From an uncultured Lentisphaeraceae bacterium (GTDB lineage Bacteria; Verrucomicrobiota; Kiritimatiellia; RFP12; DVOR01), in assembly GCA_949289005.1 (NCBI GenBank), contig CASEMQ010000044.1:1-49501 (forward strand): a stretch of DNA of 49,501 bases, given 5' to 3'. This document shows, piece after piece, positions 43,413 through 49,501 of the stretch (positions within the stretch are counted from its first letter, which is position 1; each line of letters starts with the position of its first letter). The position numbers and the translations under genes are program-made. The notes under the pieces are model-generated. The model saw only the letters and a program-made list of their open reading frames with translations. It had not been told where the DNA came from and searched no databases.

Positions 43413-46400
43413 ATGAAAACAAACGTGTGTGAATGGGCCCTCGCCGCCACCCTCGCCCTCTGTCCCCTCCTCTCCCCCGCCCAGTCTACGGGGGGGGGCA
43501 CTGACGGCCTCTACCCCTCAGGCCGCTCCATCAGCGTGAACGTTCGTGGTGGAACAGATCCAAACAAATATGCCACCGCGAAATTGGATTCGATTGACTC
43601 GAAAACCGGAATGTCCGGTTTGGTTCGTGTCCTGAATTCCGCATGGAACGAGGCAGATGTCAATAAAGGATCGGTCTCGAGCACTTCATTGAAAGATAAT
43701 CGCGCAGTAGCGACGACTGCCGCCGCAACGGTTGCTGTCGCGGGCGTTTGGCATTTCACGAAGAAAAATTACGCCAACTCTCGTGAGGCGTTGCTTGGCT
43801 GGATGGGAATGGGTTATGCGGAGGCCACGAGCGGGGACGAGATTGTCCTTTCTGACGTCCCTTACGGCACGTACGACGTCATCCTTTACATGGGGACTGA
43901 CCATACGGATTTGGCGTGGGCACCGGTGAAGGTGACGGACGCGACGGGGGGCGTTGCGTATTACTATTATCCCTCTGGTGCAACAGATGAGGCCGCGACG
44001 CGCACGGAGACGACTCCCACTGAGGAGGCACCGTTGACTTGGGGCGCGACAAATGACATTGGCAATGCGAACCTCGGAAGTTATGGACACGATGTCATGC
44101 GCATTACGGGACTTTCCGGAAACGTCTCCATCGACATTGGCACGCACGACGGCACTCATCCTAATAGTGCTTGTTGTGGTCTCTGTGGTTTCCAGATTGT
44201 CGAGATGGTGCCGTCCTCCGAGGTGCGCCCGGTGATGAGCCTGAACTTCGCGGACGGTGGAGAAGGAGACATCAAGACGAGTACCGTTGCCAATCTAACG
44301 GGCAACTTTGGGCTGGAGGCTGCGCCGGCGGCAACGTGGGTGGATTTGAAGGGCGCAGACAGAGCTGCCGAGGGGCAGACCGTTACGACTTTGTTTGGCG
44401 AGCCGCACGTGGCCGATTGGACGGGCGCCACCGTAACGTGGAGTTCGGCGAACACATGGTCGTACAAGACGGGCCAAGTGTCAGACGATACCGAGCCTTT
44501 CTTGAAGACCTATCTGGACGATGGTGGTGATGGGGCTTCCGTGACGGTCGCGAATGTGCCCTTCGAGGCTTACGACGTCATCGTCTACAATGCCACGGAC
44601 TCGGGCAGTGCGTTCAAGCCTGTAACGATTAATGGCACGCAGTATACGTGGGATGCGATGTTCGGCACAGTCATCGCGGGGGATGCGACCGATTCGTATG
44701 GGTCGTCTGTCTCAGGTTTGACGAAGGCGGTTTTGGGGCAGAACGCATTGCGTGTGGACGGCCAGACCGCGCGTACACTTGAAATCAAAGAACCGATTGG
44801 AGATTCCAACGCCGTGCGCGCTTGCCTTGCGGCGGTGCAGATTGTGGGGCGGCGGCTGATTACGGTGAGTGGCGAGCGGACGTGGGCCGATTTGTCCGCG
44901 GGGCTGAACGCCGCGGATTCCGTGCTCATCGTCTTTAAGCAGGGGGCGACCGTTACGGGCGATGTAACGCTTCCGGCGGATGCCATCGTGGATCTCGAGG
45001 CTTACGATTTCGCCGCAGGTACGCCCTTCGCGGGTACGCTGACGTTGAACGCGGGCTCGACGCTCCGTCTTCCCGAGGGCTTCTCCTCCGGCAAGATTGC
45101 TTCCTCCCTTGTCGGCACGTTGGGCGCCATTCGCATTGACGGTATGCCCGCGTGGCTTTCCTTGGGGCAAGGCGAAGAAGCCGGAATGTTGAAGGCGACG
45201 TATCTATGGACGGATATGACCGGCAACCACCTGTGGTCGGATCCGGGCAACTGGTCGTCCTTGATCGTCCCCAACGCGTCAAGCGAGGTTATCTTCGAGC
45301 TAGCCGCGTCCCGCCCCGAGACGGTTATCTTTGACGTGCCCGCCACGGTGGCTTCCGTTACCATCGAAAGGCACGGCGATGGCGAGGCCGCCACGCTCAC
45401 CTTCTCCGCGCAGGAGGGTGGCGCGCTCACCGTCTCCGGACAAATGCTCACCACGGGCAACGTCGCCGTCACCCAGACGGCCAACATCACCGTGAACGGC
45501 ACGACGACGACCGTGCAGATGGATATTGGGGGAGGGCAGACGATGGCACAGCCGGGACAGGCCGGGTTTCATGTGGATCGGGCGACCTACACGGTTGCCT
45601 CGGGCGCGACGTTGGCCGTCCCTGCCACGGAGGGTGCCAGCACCACAGGCGAGGTTGGCATGAGCAACGGCGCGACTGTCACGGTTGCGGAAGACGCAAC
45701 GCTGACGGCCAAGCGCACACGCGTTACTTATTATGGAGGGAAGCCTTCGGGCGGGACGCTCAACTTGGGCGGGTCTGCCACGTTTACGCAAACGTTGACG
45801 CTTAATACGGAGAATTACACCGTCAATCTCGCCAGTGGCACGCTTACGACGCCCTCGGTATCCCTTTATGAGAAGTTGCTTGCCTCCGGGAACGCAACGT
45901 TGGTTGGGGCGATGACGTTTTCCGTTTCCGGATCCAATGCGCAGACTCTTTCCGGTGCCGGCAATCTTACGCTCACAGGTGAGGTCACGTTCGGTACCAC
46001 CATCGGCGAGGCCTACACCGGCGAGATTACGGTCGCGGACGATGCCTCGGTCACGTTGGGCGAGGGCCGCCCGAAACTGACGACGCTTGGTGCCGCGCAG
46101 GTCTCCGTCACGCCGAGCGCCGAGGAACAGACCCGAGGCCGAGTCGTCTTCCCGACGTCGATGACGGAGGAGCCGACCGGCGCCACGTTTACGATTGAAG
46201 GCGTGTCGGGCGAGGAGGTGTCCGTGGCCGTCGCGGACGGCGAACTGACGCTTTCGTGGGGTACCACGCTTGCCACGCTCGCCACCTCCGGCAATTGGTC
46301 GGCCACGGCGTGGACGATCGATGGCGTTGCGGGGCAACCTGCGCCGACCAAGGGCGTCGTCGTTTTGGATGGCACCGGTGCGCCACTCACCGTGACGCTG

Positions 46401-47900
46401 GACACCGCGGTGCCGGAGGCCATCACCCAAATCCTCGTTCAAGGCACGGTCAATCTGGTCACGACCGCTGCCCAACCGACCATTCCCGCCGCCGTCGCCT
46501 TCGCGGAGGGGGTGACGCTTGGCGTTGGGCAGACTTCCGGCGCGGGGATGCCCAAGGTCAAGTTCGCCGCCCCATGGCAAATGAATTCCGGCATGACGCT
46601 GGACATTCAGGGGCCTTTTGACTTTGCCAACAGTGCCACGCTTTCGGGGTACAACGAGGTCGGCGGCGACCTTCGCGTTTCCGCCGACGGGGTTTTGCTT
46701 GTCTTCATGGGCGGGCTTCGCGTGGTGGGCTCCTTGGCGATTGCCGCCAACAACGTAACCATCGAGGGACTCTACATGGTGCTCGGCGACACGCTGACGT
46801 TGGAAGGTGATGCCATCACGCTCAAAGGCACCGGGAACGGCTTCTCCTTGGCGGAACTGACCTCCGTAACGAGCAATGGCGCAAACAATGCCATTCTCAA
46901 CGTGACCGACGCGTGCCCCCTGCTCACCGTTTCCGGCGGTTCGCTCGTCTATGGCGACGACAGCTCCAAACTCAAGGGCGTGCTTGTCGCGGATGGCGCG
47001 ACACTTCGCCTTGCCGAAACGTGGAAAACCGGGCAAACCCTGCACGTTGCCGCCGCGGCCGGCGCAACGAACACCGCCACGCTTGACCTGAGCGCCATTG
47101 CCGAGCCCGACCCGATGGTTGAAGATGAGGAGGCGTTGATTCACAAGCGGCCGGTGCTGGCGCGTTATGACGGCTCCCATTATGCGCTTCCCGCCACGGT
47201 GAAGGTCACGCCCACACCTAAGGAGCAGGAAGCCGACCGGATTGTCATCGATTTGGTGAATGGCAACCCCGGCCCGCAACTGTCGGGAGAAATCGCGATC
47301 ACGGATGAGACCTGGGTGCCCATCGTGTCGTCCACATCCACGGCCATCACCATCCGCAATGTGCCGGGGGCGGGGGTTGCGGGGTTGGACGCGGAGGCGG
47401 AGCGGCTGGTGCGCGAGGCGGCGCGGGACGCGCTTGCGGAGAGCGGGCTCTCGGCCTACACGGTGGAGGTGCGCACGCGCGGGCGGGCCTTCGGCGCGGG
47501 CGACGCCGAGACGGCCGGCCTGCTCGCGGGCGCGTTGGCGTGCTTCGAGACGGAGCCGTCCACGGACATCGTTTCCGGCGCGGATGGGGCCGCGGAATCG
47601 TGCGTGGTGTTCGTGGCCTACGACTTCGGCATCGCGGGGATCGCCGCGAACGCCTCGGGCGGGCTGGACGTCACGGTCAAGGCGCAGGCCAACCTGGGCG
47701 ACGCGGGCGCCGAGGCGGCGCCGTTGCCGTTCCGCGAGGGGGCCACGGTGGAGGTGCTGTGCGGCGACGCTGTCGTCGGCACGGCCACCGCCGCGGCGGG
47801 CAACGGCGGCACGCTGACGGTCACGCTGGCCACGGCCCCCGAGGGGGTGCTTTCCGTCCGGGTGTCGGGGCCCGGGGAGGCGGCCGCCCAGGCAAACTGA
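43413..47900 (+). CDS. giant secreted repeat-rich surface protein (adhesin/autotransporter-passenger-like)
   Basis: 1495 residues; ATG at 43413 after ggaaagga, opening a signal peptide (ALAATLALCPLLSPAQS). Two related beta-sandwich modules follow (about 35-275 and 285-480), each with a VP-x-x-YDVI-Y strand and a closing QIV. Next is a long Thr/Gly/Ala-rich region of parallel-beta-helix style (about 490-1315). A GC-richer C-terminal module follows (about 1320-1495). No PEP-CTERM, outer-membrane barrel or LPXTG tail is seen, so the anchoring is unknown. A G9 run at 43490-43498 immediately follows the signal peptide. Function (adhesion or glycan contact) is inference. Confidence 0.75.
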   Translation: MKTNVCEWALAATLALCPLLSPAQSTGGGTDGLYPSGRSISVNVRGGTDPNKYATAKLDSIDSKTGMSGLVRVLNSAWNEADVNKGSVSSTSLKDNRAVATTAAATVAVAGVWHFTKKNYANSREALLGWMGMGYAEATSGDEIVLSDVPYGTYDVILYMGTDHTDLAWAPVKVTDATGGVAYYYYPSGATDEAATRTETTPTEEAPLTWGATNDIGNANLGSYGHDVMRITGLSGNVSIDIGTHDGTHPNSACCGLCGFQIVEMVPSSEVRPVMSLNFADGGEGDIKTSTVANLTGNFGLEAAPAATWVDLKGADRAAEGQTVTTLFGEPHVADWTGATVTWSSANTWSYKTGQVSDDTEPFLKTYLDDGGDGASVTVANVPFEAYDVIVYNATDSGSAFKPVTINGTQYTWDAMFGTVIAGDATDSYGSSVSGLTKAVLGQNALRVDGQTARTLEIKEPIGDSNAVRACLAAVQIVGRRLITVSGERTWADLSAGLNAADSVLIVFKQGATVTGDVTLPADAIVDLEAYDFAAGTPFAGTLTLNAGSTLRLPEGFSSGKIASSLVGTLGAIRIDGMPAWLSLGQGEEAGMLKATYLWTDMTGNHLWSDPGNWSSLIVPNASSEVIFELAASRPETVIFDVPATVASVTIERHGDGEAATLTFSAQEGGALTVSGQMLTTGNVAVTQTANITVNGTTTTVQMDIGGGQTMAQPGQAGFHVDRATYTVASGATLAVPATEGASTTGEVGMSNGATVTVAEDATLTAKRTRVTYYGGKPSGGTLNLGGSATFTQTLTLNTENYTVNLASGTLTTPSVSLYEKLLASGNATLVGAMTFSVSGSNAQTLSGAGNLTLTGEVTFGTTIGEAYTGEITVADDASVTLGEGRPKLTTLGAAQVSVTPSAEEQTRGRVVFPTSMTEEPTGATFTIEGVSGEEVSVAVADGELTLSWGTTLATLATSGNWSATAWTIDGVAGQPAPTKGVVVLDGTGAPLTVTLDTAVPEAITQILVQGTVNLVTTAAQPTIPAAVAFAEGVTLGVGQTSGAGMPKVKFAAPWQMNSGMTLDIQGPFDFANSATLSGYNEVGGDLRVSADGVLLVFMGGLRVVGSLAIAANNVTIEGLYMVLGDTLTLEGDAITLKGTGNGFSLAELTSVTSNGANNAILNVTDACPLLTVSGGSLVYGDDSSKLKGVLVADGATLRLAETWKTGQTLHVAAAAGATNTATLDLSAIAEPDPMVEDEEALIHKRPVLARYDGSHYALPATVKVTPTPKEQEADRIVIDLVNGNPGPQLSGEIAITDETWVPIVSSTSTAITIRNVPGAGVAGLDAEAERLVREAARDALAESGLSAYTVEVRTRGRAFGAGDAETAGLLAGALACFETEPSTDIVSGADGAAESCVVFVAYDFGIAGIAANASGGLDVTVKAQANLGDAGAEAAPLPFREGATVEVLCGDAVVGTATAAAGNGGTLTVTLATAPEGVLSVRVSGPGEAAAQAN
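43490..43498 (+). repeat. G9 homopolymer directly after the signal peptide
   Basis: Nine G in the codons for T-G-G-G-T, residues 26-30. Loss or gain of one G would shift the frame at the start of the mature protein, the position expected for an on/off contingency tract. Confidence 0.85.
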
Positions 47901-47918
47901 TTGTTTGACACACACACC

Positions 47919-47953
47919 GGCCCCGGAGGCGCATGGCGCCCCGGGGCCTTTTT
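47919..47953 (+). terminator. intrinsic terminator of the giant secreted protein gene
   Basis: ggccccgg(a)ggcgc pairs with gcgccccggggcc (one bulged A, ATG loop) and is followed by seven T. Confidence 0.92.
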
Positions 47954-47998
47954 TTGTCTTCTCGCGGGGGGCGTCGCCGAGTGGGCGGGCGGGGGCGT

Positions 47999-48165
47999 CG
48001 GGGGATGCGGCGTCTCCCACCCCGGGATGCGGCGTGTCTCGGGGTGAGGTACGGCGTGTCTCGGAAAACGACCCCGCTCCCTGATTGAAAAAGCGGTTTT
48101 GGGGCGCTTTCGGCCGCGCCCGCATTCAACAGGTTTTCAACGGATTTGCGAAAGTTATCGACAGG
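47999..48165 (+). repeat. family 1 structured repeat, copy C
   Basis: Three iterons centred at 48010, 48032 and 48054 (core GCGGCGTGTCTC), again exactly 22 bp apart. ATTGAAAA follows at 48084, TTCAACAGGTTTTCAACGG at 48125 and AGTTATCGACAGG at 48153, giving the spacings 30, 41 and 28 nt of copies A and B. The sequence between landmarks has diverged, the spacing has not. It lies between the terminator at 47919-47953 and the 3' end of queD. Confidence 0.9.
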
Positions 48166-48215
48166 CCGTCGCCCGCCTGCCGGGCGCCCTGCCCACCGTT
48201 CACGGTTCGTTTGTG
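48166..48215. repeat. family 2-related repeat, copy 5, abutting family 1 copy C
   Basis: ccgtcgcccgcctgccgggcg hairpin followed by caccgttcacggttc, parallel to cctgtcgcccgcttgcgggcg...ctgttcactgttc at 48835-48880. It runs into the 3' end of queD. Confidence 0.5.
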
Positions 48216-48628
48216 TACGTGGCGGTGGAGTCGGGGGTTTCGGAGATGGCGATGGCGGCGAGGGGGAGGCCGCGGGCTTGGAGTTTTTGGGCGAAGTGCC
48301 GGGCGAGGGCCTCGGAGGTGGTGCGGTGCGGGAGGTGGTAGACGCGGAGGTTGTGGCGTTCGAGGGTGGCGGCGATGTCGCGCTCGACGGGGGAGGCGTC
48401 GCAGCAGAGGAAGGCGTGGTCGCAGGGGGCGACGATTTCTTCTTGGAGGATGGTTTTGAGGGTCTTGAAGTCCATGACCATGTCGGTGGGCTGGTCGGGG
48501 AGTGGCGGGGTGTTTTTGAGGGTGACGGTGACGCGGTAGGTGTGGCCGTGGAGGTTGCGGCACTGGCCGGGGTGGCCGGTGAGGAGGTGGGCGGCGTCGA
48601 AGGTGATGGTTTTGCTGACGGTGAGCAT
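48200..48628 (-). CDS. queD: 6-carboxy-tetrahydropterin synthase
   Basis: 142 residues. Zinc ligands His14 (FDAAH), His28 and His30 (LHGHTY), catalytic Cys23 (GQCRN) and the later DHAFL motif are present. It converts dihydroneopterin triphosphate to 6-carboxytetrahydropterin, an early step to preQ0/queuosine, which tgt (38716-39864) uses in the form of preQ1. queC and queE are not in the window; the PP-loop protein at 9799 is not QueC. Confidence 0.92.
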   Translation of the reverse strand: MLTVSKTITFDAAHLLTGHPGQCRNLHGHTYRVTVTLKNTPPLPDQPTDMVMDFKTLKTILQEEIVAPCDHAFLCCDASPVERDIAATLERHNLRVYHLPHRTTSEALARHFAQKLQARGLPLAAIAISETPDSTATYTNEP

Positions 48629-48643
48629 GGGGGGCCTTTCTAG

Positions 48644-48678
48644 TTGGAAGTTTGGAAGTTTGGAGGCTTGGAGGCTTG
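48644..48678. repeat. short tandem repeat, 8-bp unit
   Basis: TTGGAAGT twice, then TTGGAGGC twice, then TTGG. Just upstream of queD. It is followed at about 48700-48735 by a degenerate CGCAGATT-x-GCAGATTT run. Confidence 0.85.
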
Positions 48679-48761
48679 GTTCGCACGACGAGGGGAAAAC
48701 GCAGATTGCGCAGATTTGGGCAGATTTTGGCGTGCTGGCGCACGCAGGACTGCCAAGACAA

Positions 48762-48894
48762 GCGAACAGAGAGAAGAAAACAGCGAACAGAACGCCCTAT
48801 TCGGGGTGATGGTCCATTCACGCACGTTGATAGACCTGTCGCCCGCTTGCGGGCGTTCCGTTATCTGTTCACTGTTCACTGTTTTCTTGGTTTG
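48762..48894. repeat. family 2 dispersed palindromic repeat, copy 6
   Basis: Starts agcgaacag...cagcgaacagaacgccc and ends gggcgttccgttatctgttcactgttcactg. The outer GAACAG/CTGTTC and inner ACGCCC/GGGCGT parts pair. The helicase fragment's last codons and stop (minus strand) lie in its right end. Confidence 0.7.
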
Positions 48895-49414
48895 CGCATG
48901 GCTTGCGCGCCCATGGCGAGGCGGGCGGCCTCGGAGTGGAAGGGGTGGGAGCGGTTTTGGGGGATGGGCGCGGGGAGGCGGCGGTCGAGGTTCCGGAGGG
49001 TTTGGCGGTCGTGCGGGGCGATGAGGGTGATGGCGGTGCCGGGGGCGCCGGCGCGGGCGGTGCGGCCGATGCGGTGGATGTAGGTTTGGGGGTCGTCGGG
49101 CGGGTCGTAGTTGATGACGTGGGTGATGCCGGGGATGTCGAGGCCGCGGGCGGCGAGGTCGGTGGCGACGAGGATGGGCGGGGTGCCGCGGCGGAAGGCT
49201 TGGAGGGTGGCGTTGCGTTGGGCTTGGGGGAGGTCGGCATGGAGGGGCGCGGCGGGGAAGCCGTCGCGGGAGAGGCGTTGGGCGAGGAGGGCGGTGTGGT
49301 GGCGCATGCGGGGGAAGATGAGCGCGCGGGCGGGGCGTTGGGTGGCGAGGAGCCACTTGAGGAGGGTGTATTTGTCGGCGGGGGAGACGAAGAGGACGGT
49401 TTGGGCGAGGGCGG
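48876..49414 (-). pseudogene. DEAD-box RNA helicase, C-terminal half only (N-terminus missing)
   Basis: About 179 residues in frame: ALAQTVLFVSPADKYTLLKWLL, RALIFPRM, then helicase motifs V and VI (ILVATDLAARGLDIPG, YIHRIGRTARAG). This is the second RecA-like domain of an RhlE-like helicase. Homology stops at about 49415, where the sequence changes to a different gene in another frame, so the ATP-binding domain is absent. The C-terminal KQ and the stop lie in family 2 repeat copy 6. Either a rearranged remnant or an assembly join. Confidence 0.8.
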
Positions 49415-49501
49415 GTGGTTGGTGTAGCCGGTGCAGGCGCGGACGTAGGTCCAGGCGTCGTCCCACGCGAGCCCTTCGATGTCCACGAGGATGCGCATAA
49501 G
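49415..49501 (-). pseudogene. glycogen/starch phosphorylase fragment at window edge
   Basis: The minus strand from the window edge encodes MRILVDIEGLAWDDAWTYVR and continues to TGYTNH, a well-conserved segment of glycogen phosphorylase. The match ends at TNH, just before the helicase-like sequence begins in another frame. Only 29 codons are visible. Confidence 0.7.

Overview
The window is GC-rich chromosomal DNA, roughly 65-70% G+C by eye in most genes with strong C/G at third codon positions. It probably comes from an anaerobic member of the Planctomycetes-Verrucomicrobia-Chlamydiae group, and a Kiritimatiellota/Lentisphaerota-like gut or sediment lineage fits best. The reasons are a PEP-CTERM protein beside an exopolysaccharide locus, a DUF6067 (GH123-like) glycosidase, an HU-like/DUF4469 protein, a ferredoxin-linked 2-oxoacid oxidoreductase, GatCAB, and a large secreted repeat-rich protein. 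The taxonomy is inferred; no rRNA or tRNA gene was seen.

Layout. 1-200: probable end of an IS21-like element with a 48-bp perfect palindrome. 211-3499: WcaF-like acyltransferase facing a GH3 lipoprotein. 3846-4898: RhuM-family gene, followed by a 600-bp gene-free stretch with a 47-bp palindrome and the first copy of a structured repeat (family 1). 5499-17467: surface polysaccharide locus with GT2, GT4, ATP-grasp, GT8, PP-loop ATPase, PaaK/CapK-like ligase, a PEP-CTERM protein on the other strand, a second GT4, a polymerase/ligase-like membrane protein and UDP-glucose dehydrogenase. 5.8-11.0 kb of it is much more AT-rich than its flanks. 17861-20566: DUF6067 glycosidase. 20891-22226: DUF4469 protein plus two small ORFs. 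22330-27615: type III-like R-M pair (res has a frameshift). 28009-31089: GH2 enzyme. 31391-34097: 2-oxoacid:ferredoxin oxidoreductase with fused beta-gamma subunits, followed by a stand-alone IMP cyclohydrolase domain. 34816-37247: second R-M-like pair. 37294-39864: acetyltransferase, PHP phosphoesterase and tgt. 39979-43142: gatCAB. 43413-47900: 1495-residue secreted protein. 48200-48628: queD. 48876-49501: a helicase fragment joined to a glycogen phosphorylase fragment at the window edge.

The most unusual content is non-coding. Family 1 is a roughly 165-bp element present three times (about 5.13, 12.5 and 48.0 kb). Its landmarks keep identical spacings of 30, 41 and 28 nt, and two copies start with three 22-bp iterons. 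Family 2 is an imperfect palindrome built on GTGAACAG/CTGTTCAC that sits on gene stop codons. Nine genes or operons share a TG[C/G]TA-type extended -10 motif; two of these lie exactly 9 nt before the ATG, as expected for leaderless mRNAs. Two G9 tracts lie in surface-related genes, one directly after the signal peptide of the giant secreted protein.
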